From positions 119,358,543 to 119,422,542 of the forward strand of contig CM043960.1 of NCBI GenBank assembly GCA_014529385.2: a stretch of DNA of 64,000 bases, given 5' to 3'. Position numbers and translations under genes: made by a program. Below are positions 44,931 through 57,078 of the stretch, piece by piece. The notes under the pieces were generated by a model. That model had not been told where the DNA came from. It ran no database searches and worked only from the letters and a program-made list of their open reading frames with translations. The stretch comes from Adiantum capillus-veneris. Lineage: Eukaryota > Streptophyta > Polypodiopsida > Polypodiales > Pteridaceae. Numbering within the stretch: the stretch's first letter is position 1; every line of letters begins with the position of its first letter.

Positions 44931-45817
44931 GCTTACTTAGAAGCATTATCTCTCTCATTTTTTATGTGTATACATAAATTTGCTCCAAAGAGCAACATAT
45001 GCATAACCAAACACACTTTTTTCCTTAGGGTTCTTTCCCTTTGGTATATTTGGGTATTGAAGACCCTATAATTAGGATTTCATTAATGTTTTTTTTGTGT
45101 GTTTTTGGCTTTCAATTTTGTGAGGCCTAGCGCCTTATTGGCACTTGGCAGGCGAGGGGAATCACCTTGGATCGCTTAGTCAAGGCCCTAAACCGATGCC
45201 CTGGGCTGATAGTGGTTAGCCATCACCTTGGTAGGCTAGTAGATTCTTGGAACACCTTCTTGAGGGTTCAAGGAGCCGAGAATTGTAGTTAGACTTGCCT
45301 TGGGGTGGTAGCCTTGTATTGTGCTTTAATTTTTTCTATGAAATGTTAAAAAACAAACTTCCATGAGATTCAAAAATTTGTGACAATGTACTAATAGATT
45401 AGGACCTTTTTATAGCCCATAGACATGATAGACTTGGATGATTTATTAAGGATTGATCATATAGTTTTTAGGCTAGTAGGTTTATGAACTTGCGTTAGCC
45501 TGGATCATAATTGATTGCTTGTGTTTCATGCAAAAAAATTAAATTTCAAGTGGTTTAATCTTCACAATAGTATAGGTGTTTCTTTTGCTTTATGTTGTTT
45601 AGTTTTTTACTATGATTAACCCATCTTTTAGAAGCAAAATTCACTTTGCATGATTCTTCAGTGTACTTGATGTTTATTTATCCTTGTTGACCTTTGATGC
45701 TCATTACTCCTATTATAATTTGCAGCTCAACATTCTTCCATGGACTTGCTTTCTACCATGTCACCGTGTTTTGCTTCACCGACACATGAGGACGTGTGAC
45801 AAATTAGAAAGGGGAAA
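44931..45817. other. Unassigned retroelement debris
   Basis: At 45013-45078 the T-rich/C-rich module ('acttttttccttagggttctttccc', then 'tttgggtattgaagaccc') recurs in plus orientation, so part of this is the 3' region of another element. I see no gene. Confidence 0.45.
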
Positions 45818-46500
45818 TGTTAGCAGGCGGCTAACACAGGATACATCGATTATGCACCAAGTTGGAGATGTGATATGGATGTGCACAATATATCCTATCC
45901 ACATTGTATAAGGTCTTTGTCTCATTTGAAGTTCCAAATTGTATATGCTAGCTAGAGGGCTCAACTTAATCCCATAGTAGAAGGGATTGGGGTGCAAGCC
46001 TTTATAAGAAAACCTTTATGCAAGGAGGCTTCATTCTTGAATATTCATTCTTGAGGATCCATTCTTGAGAGATCTCTCTCTCTCTCTTGGGTGTTCACTT
46101 TATGGCTGGCCTAGCCTTGAGCTTAATGCCCATGCTTAGAAGGCTAGTGCTAATCCATTGTAATTTGAAAATCATTTCTTAATCTAATCTTTACTTTCTC
46201 ATTAGTCTTAATTATTCTATATCCCATTATATCATGAAGTAGTTTCACCTTCTCATTATTCTAGATTTGAGTGTGTGTGATGACTTCTTGCTTATTGACC
46301 ACTCTTATCCTTCTATGAGCACTCTATTTGCGATATTTAACATCTCTAATTAGGTTCATTAAGTCGATTCTTAATCTTGTGATTAGTGTATGTGCCCTAT
46401 TGTTTGCTTATGTGTGGACGGGTTCAATGAAACTCTTGCACCATTCACCTTGTGTGTGTAGCTTTTGATGAGTACCTTGATTGGCATGTGGTGATTGGAG
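45818..46500 (+). repeat. Possible orphan LTR (start defined, end not)
   Basis: A purine tract AGAAAGGGGAAA is followed by TGTTAGCAGG at 45818, the arrangement of a polypurine tract and 3' LTR. A TATAAGA box lies near 46003, followed by a leader-like CT-rich tract (46076-46097). No partner LTR is present. Confidence 0.4.
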
Positions 46501-46558
46501 AGGCCAACACGGATGCAATTAATGTGTGTTTGTCATGAGTGTGCTTTGAGATTCTAGT

Positions 46559-47317
46559 CTATGATAAGTCGGACTTTTGTGGGCTTAATGTGTGTAGGTA
46601 ATTCTTGATTGATGATGTGATTAGAGTTATTGATTCATGGCTCATCTCTATTTTCATTGGAAGAGCATTCTGTTGAATCCTCTCATTCGACACTACTCCC
46701 TCGCTCTCATGCTTGTAAATTCCCACATTCTCATCATAGGTAGAGACCCTGGTTATTTTTTTTATCATACATAAAAAGAGCTCCAAGTCAATCAATGTTT
46801 GGAGGAGATTCTTGAGTTTCCGGAACCATTTTCCTTTTGCCACGTTATCTCCATATCTATTGTAATCCTCAAGGTTAATAACTATCAGATAGTGGTTCCC
46901 CTTTTTGTCTCGAAATCTATCTCCATCATCATAGACTCGAATTATCTCCAGTCTCTGAGCAGGTCTTTCTTCTATACAAATACACTTGCGTCCTCGATAG
47001 TCAAAATAAACTAGGGCTCCCCTCGAGTTTGTTCCTTCTAAGAAGATTATAGTGAACTTGGAATCGTTCAAAGGATTTTGGGAGGTGCTTCCTCCTAGCA
47101 TTGGTCCCTCATCGGAGAAACCTACTGGCTATTGACTACCCATCATGAAGAAGGACTTATCTGATGAAGTGTCAGTATCACTACCCTCCTCAATGATCGG
47201 TGCTAATGGATCTAGCCTTGCCTGAGTTACACTCTCCTCGGTGGACACTAAGCTACCTTGATCACCTGCCACCTTTTGATCTCTAGGAACGTGTCTTCTT
47301 GATTTTAAATTCATCAA
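46559..47317 (-). pseudogene. ORF of the element-1 relative (copy 2)
   Basis: Minus-strand open pieces are 47317-47129 (MMNLKSRRHVPRDQKVAGDQ) and 47101-46559 (includes SKFTIIFLEGTNSRGALVYF and VYDDGDRFRDKKGNHYLIV). They lie directly downstream of the palindrome-bearing leader, like ORF1 of element 1. Similarity to element 1 ORF1 is weak (a YGDEDVR..NHYF-like pattern near 15600), so homology is tentative. I recognise no domain. Element sequence is lost leftwards beyond about 46550. Confidence 0.5.
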
Positions 47318-49117
47318 ACTTAGAAATGAAATTTATCACAAATCCAACCACTTACCTGGTAAAGGATCAGTTTCCACCTAACTTCTTGCCTTGCAGCTGA
47401 ATATGCCTGTACACAAGCGTTTTATTTCGGCAATCGAATCAAAGCATTTACCCGCTAGAGGTGGTCTTAGTAATGATTGGTATAACTGGAGGGTTAACCT
47501 CAACCACTACTGTATTTTATACACCTTGGATATTCTTGATTAGGTTTGCTAATATGGAATTGTACTTCCCTCGAATGTTGGTCAATTTACATGGAAAGTC
47601 TTAATTCCGTCTTTGCTCCGTCAAAAGGTCAATGGCAAGGTCCAATTTCACTTTTGAAAGAAGTTCTCGAACTCTTAAGTCAATTGGAACATCACTCTAT
47701 GTCCTCAGTCAGCTTTTCTCTTCACTAAGCCCTTGTAGACATTCTACGCGTAGGATGTCTACCTGTTCTATTTTGCCTGGATTTTGCACTATAGATTCCC
47801 CTTGATGTGTTGAGTCCACAGCTGTTTTTACTTTTTGATTTGGACACTTATAAGCTGGTCAATTGATCAGAATTATGTTCCAGCAGCCTGATGTTGGTCT
47901 GACCAGTCAAATCAACTCCAATTTGGACCCAAATTGACTAGGAGGCTTGCCTCAAGCTATACAACACCCTGCTATGCCTATAGTCAGTTTTTGGCTTCAA
48001 TATCATGTAGTAGACATCCTACGCGTAGCTTGTCTTAACTGCTCAAAATGGATTCAAATGCAAAGCACAGACTCCTCTTAAGGTGCTTATCACTTTGGTA
48101 TGCTCAAATTTGGATTTGGAGTGCTAAATCACACAAAACACATCCTAAGTTTAGGATGTCTATATGATTTGTTTGACCCCAATCTTGAGTCACACCTTCC
48201 CCTTGATGTCAGCAACCCAGTGGTATGCTTATATTTTGGTTTGGATTTCAAAATATCCCAATTTTAGCTATCCTAGCCCTTTTCAGTCAAAAATGTTAAA
48301 GTCTATTTAAAACCCAATCTTCTCACCCATTTGAGATGAAAACTTCCTCAGGCACTCAATAAATCATGGAGATCATGCTCATGCAGCCATCCTATGGTTT
48401 TGGTCTTAAAATAATGCCTTGGCACAATTTGGGTAGGATGTCTGGCAATTTTCTTTCTATCTGGCCTTATCCTGTCAAGATATGGTCAAACTTCTACTTT
48501 CCATATGAAAATAGGGTAAAACCTACCTTCTAAACACACTGGTCAAGTCAAAATTTTAAAATTTTCACCAGAACACCGTGTAGACATTCTACGCGTAGGA
48601 TGTCTCCTGGCTTAAATTTTATTTTTTTTCTAACAGAAGTATTCCTTATGCTGTGCAGCTCTCTCAAAAATACTCATAGAAACTTTTGAACTTCACTTCA
48701 GTTTCTAAACACTCTTTTCCATTCTTTACAACCTTTTGATGAGCCTAACAGCAAATATAACATGCATGAAGTGCTCCGGATCATAAATCATGATGTCCTA
48801 CTTACCCTACTCCTACTCATCATGTGAGATTGTGATATTGGTGTCTCGGTTGCTTCCTCTCCGGAGTCTCAAGCAATCCTTCCACCGCCTCTACCTCTCC
48901 AAATCCTACTCTCAACACCACAACTCAACTAATACCTAAAACTATCTAAGTCTACCTAAGTCGAAGGATCTAGGCCAGACACTCGCTCCCTAGACTCCTC
49001 CTAAGACCTAGAGAGTCCTCCACCCTCTGATCCTATCTAAATGTAAAGAGAGACTCTGGCAAGCCAGAGAATCCCTATCCTCAAGGACTAGTCTCGGTCA
49101 CCTACCTAGGGTTTTCG
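47318..49117 (-). repeat. Palindrome-bearing leader of copy 2
   Basis: Homologous to the leader of element 1, including 'gacaatttgggtaggatgtctggcaatt' type and 'tactcctactcatca' segments. It carries full or near-full palindromes at 47737-47760, 48012-48035, 48138-48161 and 48582-48605, and a half-copy near 48432. It has no coding frame. Confidence 0.88.
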
Positions 49118-49135
49118 TCCCCGACAACGGCGCCA
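49118..49135 (-). promoter_or_regulatory. Primer binding site of copy 2
   Basis: TGGCGCCGTTGTCGGGGA on the minus strand, identical to that of element 1, one base inside the LTR. Confidence 0.88.
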
Positions 49136-49136
49136 A

Positions 49137-50117
49137 TGTTGGCGGATACGCTGCGACGGACGTCAGCATAGCGAGAACTCACCTAACAAGATTTGTCAGC
49201 TAAGGACAAAGTTCGACCAGCAGGCACGTAGAAGCAAACATAAGGTGTGAATCTACACTTGATCGACTCTCGACTACTTCCTACAGAGGTCTCTACCCAA
49301 TGTCTAAGCTACGGCCTTCAGGAGTGCATAAGAGGAGATTTTCTACAACACTTTCAAGATCCAAATACCCATCAAACGTTCTCGAAATGCCAAAGAATTT
49401 AAAGGAAACCCTATTAACACGAATAGGTTGCTCTCCCTAAGGTCCATGAACCAAAACCCCAACCCGAAACACTTGGTGCAAAATCACGTAGGATGTCTGG
49501 TCGAAATTTGCAGGTCGTCGTTTCCAAAAACTAAAGTGCCTAATGTGTAGCTCTACTCGATGCAAACGCATGGATATGTTGAAATGCAAAAACAGACAAC
49601 ATATGCTCACCAAATCACAAAATATAGCTCATGGACCGAGTTCGCAAAGCCAGATCGTATACCCACAATGTAGGTGTTGGCGCGTAGCTCTAGTCGGGGG
49701 CAACACGCTGCACTTCTCTTCACTCGATTCCGACCACCGGTGCGCACGTAGCATGAAGATAAAACTCTCACTCTCTTTTGTACACAGAGTACACTCACTC
49801 ACACAGACATAACTTTTTTAAAAATGACAAAGGTTTTTCTCATTAAGGTCAAAAGTGGTATAAATACCTTACAATCTCAAACCCTAAGGTTCCAATTTAA
49901 CCATTCACTCAATCTAAATGTAAAAAATGGGATACAATCTGGAAGCTTCTGCAAGCCCCACTATTTACAAAGGTGAAATGATGGTTTTTCTCAATTAAAG
50001 AATAATTACAAAAAATAATATCCTTCGAGCAATCATTCTCCGTTGGGTGTGTCCAGCCGCCGCTAACACCAAGCTCGCATATGCATATCGAGATGAAAAT
50101 GGCAATGACTCTCAACA
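49137..50117 (-). repeat. 5' LTR of copy 2
   Basis: Starts TGTTGGCGGATACGC, matching the element 1 LTR start, and shares the 'gacgtcagca', 'actacttcctacagag' and CACGTAGGATGTCT half-site (49485-49498) segments. A plausible end is CTCAACA at 50117, giving 981 bp, but the boundary with the next fragment is not certain. Confidence 0.8.
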
Positions 50118-51570
50118 CGTTCATGACCTTGTAGAAGCTACGGACGCTAAACCTGAAGTCAAGGACTATTTGAGGATGATGCAAAGCCTCAAGCTGCCAG
50201 AACAGGTGACAAAAAAGTCAAAATCAATGAGAGCTAAAGTCCAAAAGGCTACACAAAGGTCACCACCAAAATCTCCTCTGAAGAAACAGATTCTGCCAGA
50301 CAGTACAATGGACCTTTTAAGGTCAAAGGTTACTCAAATGTAGGAGAACAATGCTCAACAATTGCAAAAAAAGTGCAGTATCACAGTCATACGAGTCAAC
50401 TGGTGATCAAAGCAAAGCCAATGTAGAAAAAGTTCAACCCACGGACACCGCCACCACAAAAGCACTCAATAAAGAAAGAAATCTTGAGAGGATCAAGTGC
50501 AACAATGTTGGTGAGAATGAAGAAAATTTGTCAAAATAAGTAAAGCTAGATTTTCAACTAGATAAGAACCTCATGTCTTTTTGCACTTGGAAAAGATGTG
50601 GCCAACCACAGCTAAAAGGTGCTCCTGAATTTGTGAGCATATCAGAAAACAAATGAGCATAATGTTGGGGAATCATCTCCACCACCATTGAAGTAAGTTC
50701 ACAGATCATCAAAGCTCAATTCCACGTGATCACAACAAAAGATATGCTAGACAACATCATAATGGGAATGCCAATGGCCAAGAAGATGTTAGAGATACCG
50801 AATTCAAACATGACAGAGTCATCACAGACATCAAAGAATGAAGGCCAAGACTGGTCACTCGTGGAAAACAGTACAAAGTCCTCAAGCACAGTTAAAATGG
50901 AGATTGATGCCAAGGAAAAGCATATTGAAGATGATTCATCTCCATCGAACATAACTTCAGAAGAGCTTAAAGCAAATCAGGCAATAGCAACCATGATAGC
51001 TATGGAGCAGAAAATGCCACCAAAGCTAGAAGGAATCAAGATCAAAATTGCAGACAAAGGTAAAGCTAAAGTGGAACTTCCACCGATTAGCAAAGAAGAT
51101 GTGAAATCATATGCCTCTACATCAAAGAACCCTCATGGATCAGCTTCTTCAAGAAAGTCAGGCTTTCAAAACTTCAAGTCAATTGCTGACCCAACTAAAA
51201 CCTCTAAGGAGTCACCAAGAAAAGCAAAGATATATCAGCCAAAGTACTCAAGAAAGCAAAGGAAAGTCAAGCAAGTGTTTGTTCCAAGCAATTTAGTCAA
51301 AGTCAATGATCTGGTTTGGATTAAGGACACGAAATCAACACAGAAAGACAAACACATGGGATGGATAGCATCACAATGGAGATGAAAGGAACAAGAGTAC
51401 TATGGAGGTAACATACAGATATGGGTGCCAAAACCACAGGTTAGAGCATATGAAGTAACTTCAAGTCCCTCCCAAGAAAGAAGGCCCACAAGGTATCAAC
51501 CTCGTCAATAGCCTAGGATACCTAAGAAGCAGGTATACAACTAAACAACATTGAATGTAAAAGTCAAGTC
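50118..51570 (+). pseudogene. Sense-strand fragment of an element-1-like polyprotein
   Basis: Plus-strand pieces to 50343 and from 50351 are homologous to element 1. SPPKSPLKKQIL corresponds to SPTRSPEKKQIL, DKGKAKVELPPIS to DKGKAKMSP, and KIYQPKYSRKQRKVK to KIFQPKYPTLRDHRR. KDKHMGWIASQW is followed by EYYGGNIQIWVPKPQVRAYEV, corresponding to KGKHMGWIASHY and YYEGQKKLWLPKPQTSAYAV. The rest is Lys/Glu/Ser-rich. Stops occur near 50523 and 51383. The 5' part, including the knuckle, is absent, cut where the copy 2 LTR lies. Function is unknown. Confidence 0.8.
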
Positions 51571-52615
51571 GCCAGGGTGCAAAAAACACTCTTTGGCATA
51601 ATCAGAGTCGGGCTGTTGAGCCATAAAATGAGCAAAGCATTAGTCCCAAAGCTTCAATTCATATTGATCTCTATGCTACGAGTCGTAGTTATTAGACTTA
51701 TGCTCAAGCTGGAAGAGTTGAGTATATCTAAAGTCATGTTGCTCATGCTGGATGAGATGAGCATAAGAGTCGAAGTCTATTAACTTACAATTGGTGGAGT
51801 GTCGTAGAGTCCAACACTCACGCACAGTGCACAGTAAGATGAGAGCATATATTCTCATCAACGAAGACCATTCTTAAAGGGGTTTCAGCTTGCAAAGCCA
51901 TGACATATGCTTTTATAGCTATACCATCTTTTTGAGTAACCCATCAAAATCATTCTTGCACAACATATTGTTTCCCATGCATTTTTGTGTATGCATAAAT
52001 AGGATGTCCCATCATTGGACATATGCATTATACACTCTTTTTTGCTTCCACCTATGCACCTTGAGTGGACGACAACAGGAAAACCAATGTTCCATCATGC
52101 TACCCTCTCACATTTGCCGCCTTTTTATTTTCATATCTACTATCAGCAAATAATCCCATGGACACTTTATTAATATTTCCCATGCTACTAAGTACTCCAA
52201 TAATGCGCGTAAACCAAAGGCACTTTTTTCCCACTGGGTTTTTTCCCTTTGGTCATCCAGGTATAAGACCCTAATTTAGAACCTCATCATTCTACTTCCC
52301 TTGTACATAATTCCCTTTGGTCATCCAGGTATAAGACCCTAATTTAGAACCTCATCATTCTACTTCCCTTGTACATATTTTTCATAAATAAACAACAACC
52401 TCATCATGATGCTATTACAACGGACAAATACAACATCATCTCTCAAAATCAACTACTCGGACCAATGAAGATGTTACAGCAAATTGAATCTCATCAAAAA
52501 ATCCAATGAAAAAATGAAGATCAGCCCATCAAAAACCAATCAAAACCTTCCAAAGCCTCCAAGGACACTTTTTCAACACTGCCCAAGGACGGGCACTAAA
52601 ATAGGAATGGGGGAA
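51571..52615 (+). other. 3' non-coding region of the sense-strand relative
   Basis: Contains the 'atgctcaagctggaagagttgag' block (about 51700), the T-rich/C-rich module (52215-52273), both shared with element 1, and a polypurine tract AGGAATGGGGGAA (52603-52615). Confidence 0.7.
52243..52378 (+). repeat. 68 bp tandem duplication
   Basis: Two nearly identical direct units, 52243-52310 and 52311-52378, each containing 'ccctttggtcatccaggtat' and 'acttcccttgtacat'. Confidence 0.93.
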
Positions 52616-53175
52616 TGTTAATTGAGTCAACGTCAGTTAAGAGAAGCTTCTAAAGACTGAAGACGTACGGATGCACATCGAAGATCAAAGTGAAGAAGCA
52701 GTAGAGATTGGAGCTACACATTTTCCACATTTCTCCAAAATGGTCACGTATTGTAAATTCCCAATTTATTTCAAGCCATTGTAATATTTTAATGTGTTAC
52801 GGGCTCAATGGGAGTTCCAAGTTGTAAAGAACAGGTCAGTTATTGTACCTAGGCTGTAGATACAATAAGTGTGGAGTCGCAAAGGTCTTGGGCACCGGAC
52901 ATTACACATTTTAGACCTTGGCTAAGGTATAAAAGCCAACTTTGTAAATATTTTATTAAGTTTTTGGATAAGAAATACACACGTGAGCTAAAGACGCTCA
53001 CTCCTATCCTTCTCGCGCTTCCTATTCCCTCTCCGATTGTCACATTGCGATGGCGTTTGTTGCATTGCAACCGCAGGTAAGAGCTCCACGCATTGACGTA
53101 AGTCATTCACAGTATTTTGTAGCTTTTGGCATCGCCGACCCACGACCTAATTTCATCATAAATAGGAATTTACAT
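52616..53175 (+). repeat. 3' LTR of the sense-strand relative (right end uncertain)
   Basis: TGTTAATTGAGTCAACG follows the polypurine tract. TATAAAAG at 52928-52935 is a good promoter box. The LTR is unrelated in sequence to the LTRs of element 1 although the interiors are homologous. No partner LTR is present, so the end (somewhere between 53.08 and 53.18 kb) is a guess. Confidence 0.65.
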
Positions 53176-53648
53176 GTTTAAATCAAAAACTAAGCATAGG
53201 TGGGGTATTGGGGCATCATTGCTAAGCATTTAGATGCATTCTGGGTCGAAAACGACTAGGTCAAAAATCCACTACTGTTAATAATCGTGATTTTGGAACT
53301 TGACCTAAAGTGGGATTTGAGGCCATAGCATCTGTGATTAGATCTTATAAACTTTTCCTAGAAGTTTTGTTACGTTTGGATGTCATTTGATGTTGTAATG
53401 GATGTGATTTGCTTGCGGAAGAGTGATTGGCTTTTGGTGATTTCAGTCACTTGAGTGTAGCTTGAGTTAGATGCGAGTTTTTAGTTGTTTTCCAAGAGAT
53501 TGACGACCTCTTGTAGCCTCTATGCACTAGTCGAGTCAACCTCCTCCCATGGTTTGACAAATTAATCGTGGTTCCCTAATACTGCAATAAGATAGGATGG
53601 TGAGGTTAGACATGCGTCCCACATTTTACACCATCTTTCTCTATTTTG
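53176..53648. other. Non-genic spacer left of LINE B
   Basis: I see nothing recognisable in it. Its right end carries the left target duplication of LINE B. Confidence 0.5.
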
Positions 53649-53845
53649 GAGTGGAAGTTTTCCCATCTTTTTTTTTTGCAAAATTCACAATTGTGAGTGG
53701 ATAGTATTAAGAACAGAAATATACACCAATCCTCAAGCTCAGACTGAGCCTTGAGGGTCAAAGGATTACAAGTAATCTGCTTGGCAAAGAAACCACTCCT
53801 ACTCCTCGATTTTACTTATTACAAGATGTTATGTATTGTTCTAGA

Positions 53846-54298
53846 CTAGTCCTCTGAGGCTTGTTTGCATCCGATCATGTGAATCATCAATTTGCTCTCT
53901 TGCGTGATTTCATGAAAGCTTGCCACAACTAGATCCCCCTCAAACACGCGGCGGTTCCTTGCTTGCCAAATATGGTGCAAGAAGTAGTACATGATTACTT
54001 GAGTGCAGACTAGAAGACCAGGACTTCCCATCCTGTTACTACCAAAGAACAGATCATTCTTGAAGAACTTAATTTGCCATGTCCTTTGAATCCACTTGCA
54101 TATTTTCCCAGCCATGCCCCTGATTGCCTGGCATCCCAGGTGGGCTAGGTCTTCACTGGCCATTCTGCACCTCGAGCAACGATCGGACCCGATGCCTCTT
54201 TCTTGTATCTTTACGCCCGTCGGTAGAGCACCCCACATCACTTTCCATAGGAATATCTTCATATACTGAGGCCATCTTGGCTTCCAGATGTTCTCCAT
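53846..54298 (-). pseudogene. LINE B ORF2 C-terminus, RT-type zinc-binding domain
   Basis: This open piece reads IWKPRWPQYMKIFLWKVMWG, ALPTGVKIQERGIGSDRCSRC, EDLAHLGC, then IWQARNRRVFEGD. It matches the zf-RVT domain that follows RT in plant L1-type ORF2 (WK.k.P.K...FlW......L.T...L..R.......C..C...E...HL...C). The Cys and His ligands are mostly present, with the usual final His replaced. The stop at 53846 is about 170 bp before the poly(A) end, so this is the natural C-terminus. Confidence 0.88.
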
Positions 54299-54310
54299 GA
54301 CTCCCTCCCA

Positions 54311-56405
54311 TCATTTTTTCGTCCAGTGCCTCTTCCTTAATTTGTTGAGGGGGCTACACCAATTAGCCTCGTGCATTAATGCATGGTAGATGCCTTTAGC
54401 GTGTGGTTTCCAAAAGAGGCTACTCTTGGGCCATCTCCAAGCTTCCCATTCAAAGTTGGATTCACAAATTGGCATCACCACCTTATCAAGCTCTTTCATC
54501 ACCCTATAGACTAGTAAGATCTCAAATCCATCCAATTGAAATTGGATGGCTAAAGAGTCAGCAGTTTTCCAAGACTTCCTGTTGCCATCCCAGAATTGCT
54601 CTAGTCGAACAAGCCCCTTATTATTCACCTTCCTGGCCATTTCTATCCAGTAAGGGCTTTGTAGCGGCCCCAATATTTTAGAGACACAAGGGGACCAGTG
54701 TAATATGGAGTTCTTAAAGTATCTGGTTACTTCCCCCCATTCTAGAGCCTCAAAAACACTTTTGCACTTCCTCATCAGCTCCCGTGAGAGTCCACCAGAT
54801 CTAAGATAAGACCAATTCGGGGCGAGAAGTTTGTCCTGCATCACAACCCCCTTCCACTTTCCCCCGTTCGATCCTAGTTTTGCTGCATCAAGCATTTGCT
54901 TGGTCATGATAGACCAAGCTTGGTCCTATTTAGCCAATGAGACCATAAATTTGGCGCAAAGGGCCTCGGCATGAGACATAGGGTTAAGAATGTCGAGCCC
55001 TCCTTGGTATATCAGGCGAGCAACTACCTCCCATCTAGCTCACTGCCATGGCCGGGAGGATTTTTTGTTGTTCTTCCAAATAAACCTTTTCACTGGTTTT
55101 AATAATTCTTTCCAGTTACACTTTGCCATCTTGAGCACGGGGCTGAGGAAAGCAATATACGGGATCATAAAAGCATTGATCACTCTAATCCGACTTTGGA
55201 AGGGTAGGAGAACAAACTCCCACCTTCTCATTTTGGCACTTATTTTTTCAATGACCCATTGAAATCTTTGACTGTGGGTTATGTCCACCCCTATGGGGGC
55301 TCCCAGGTGTCTAAATATACTCCCTTTTGAGATAATCTCTCCTGACCAGACTGCAGGGTCAAAAGAGTCGTTCTCCAAGACAGGGAGATTAGTCTTGACT
55401 TCTCTATATTGCACTTTGATCCCAAGGCCATGGCAAATGTTTGCACAATATCTAGAGCTCTCCTGACAACTTGAGGGCATGCCTTCAAGAATAGGAGCGA
55501 ATCATCTACGAACATTTTGACTAGTAGCTGGTCATTGCCCGGCAATGCCAGACCTTGAATCTCTCCCCGCGCAGCACTGGCTTCGAGCATTGTAATGAGA
55601 GGATGCAACCCGATGGCGAACAGCAAGGGGGCCAAGGGACATCCTTGCTTAATAGAACTTTTAATCTCAAAAGATCCCACAATTTTGTCATTAAACAGGA
55701 GCTCTGATTGGCTTCCACCACCTAGTGTGCGTATGAGGCGACAAAGGTGGGGCCCAAATCCCAGAGTTCCCATGACTTCTTCTATATAGCACCATTCTAT
55801 CCTATCATAGGCTTTGTCAAGGTCCAGCTGCAACAAGAGGCACTCTTGCTTGGAGAAGGATGCATACTCTATTCCTACCATTGTTGCCAAGATATTGTCA
55901 TATATAGATCTCCCTTTAATGAACCCTTGTTGATGGGGAGAGATGATCCGACTCAAGAGGGGGCAAGTCATAGAGCTATTGCCTTGGCAATAATTTTGTA
56001 TGCTACTGACATCATTGTAATGGGACGCCAATGTTTAAGTTGAGAGCAGCAAATCTGTTTGGGGATGGGCTTGATAAGCCCTCTCTTAACACTTGCATCC
56101 AACGACTCTTCGGAAACAACTAGATTGGCCATCCGTGTGACTGGAACCTTGAGATCATCCCAAAATTCCCTGAAAAATTCAGCAGTCAGTCCATCCCAGC
56201 CGGGGGACTTTTCATTGCTAAGAGCTTTTAGTGCCGTTGAGCATTCTTCCTCAGAGAAGGCATTTTCCATGCGGTTGGCTTCCTCCCAGGGAACCTTCTT
56301 TTCAACACTTCCAAGTAAAGATGCCCGGGCTTCTTCCACTTCTTGAGATTGGGTCTCTAGCTGGCCGATAATCTGGCTGAGATACTTGAGCATAAGTGCA
56401 GCCAT
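54311..56405 (-). pseudogene. LINE B reverse transcriptase
   Basis: Minus strand. 56405-55968 holds EEECSTALKALSNEKSPGWD with GLTAEFFREFW, and HWRPITMMSVAYKIIAKAIA. After a frameshift near 55990, the piece 56031-55291 has FIKGRSIYDNILA, LQLDLDKAYDRIEW, IKQGCPLAPLLFAIGLHP and the catalytic FVDDSLLF. Another shift near 55400 leads to 55480-55040 (HLGAPIG, WEFVLLPFQSRIRVINAFMI). The thumb/connection continues to 54311 (LRSGGLSREL, NWCSPLNKLRKRHW). The catalytic box is FVDD rather than FADD, otherwise conserved. This is the best preserved RT of the two LINEs. Confidence 0.93.
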
Positions 56406-56983
56406 CTCATCTTGGTTTTGAATTGTGTTCCCTTTCTCATCTCATCGAGCACTTGCACGTGGCCTCGACTTTTCCTCACCTTCAGAGCCCTTAAAAAATG
56501 TGCTTGGTTAGAAGTCTCTGGTTGCAGGAAAGTTTCCCTAGATAGCAATCGCGCCTTCTTGATTTCCTCCAACTGCTGTTTGTTGGCTAGGTGAGATTTA
56601 GCTTCGAGCCATCGCTTGTGCTCATCTTCGGTAGCCAATCCGACACCCTTCCTAGAGTCTAATTGTGCTACCTCCTCTGTGAGATGTTTGAAATGTGGCT
56701 CATTGGATTTTTTTACCCGAGGACCCGAAGTTTTTATAGCTTTTTGTACACTCCGAACAAATACATTCCAAGCATTAGATTTATTCATCCCCACATCTTT
56801 CTTGAGATTTCCCAACGCTTTTTTGGTGATGCTTCTGAAGAGAGGTTCTTTGAACAGGTGTGTCCCTGTAATAACCAAAAGCTTTTTCTCCCCTCTCGGG
56901 GATTGCCCTCCCCCTTTTCCTTTCTTGAGTTGTACGTGTAATGGCATGGGATCGGAGAGGCTTTTTGTTAAGATTACCTTCAT
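56406..56983 (-). pseudogene. LINE B linker between endonuclease and RT
   Basis: The open piece 56983-56357 reads VILTKSLSDPMPLHVQLKKG, then NAWNVFVRSVQKAIKTSGPR, KSHLANKQQLEEIKKARLLS and KVRKSRGHVQVLDEMRKGTQ. This is the helical, Lys-rich region that joins endonuclease to RT in plant L1 ORF2. It runs into the RT frame with only a short gap. Confidence 0.82.
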
Positions 56984-57078
56984 CTCTAACCTCGAGGAGA
57001 TCTAGTCGGCTTGATGAAAGCAGTAGCATCTATCCAGTCGAGAGGCAGTGCAGGCATACTGAAGGCTTGTGTAGGTGA

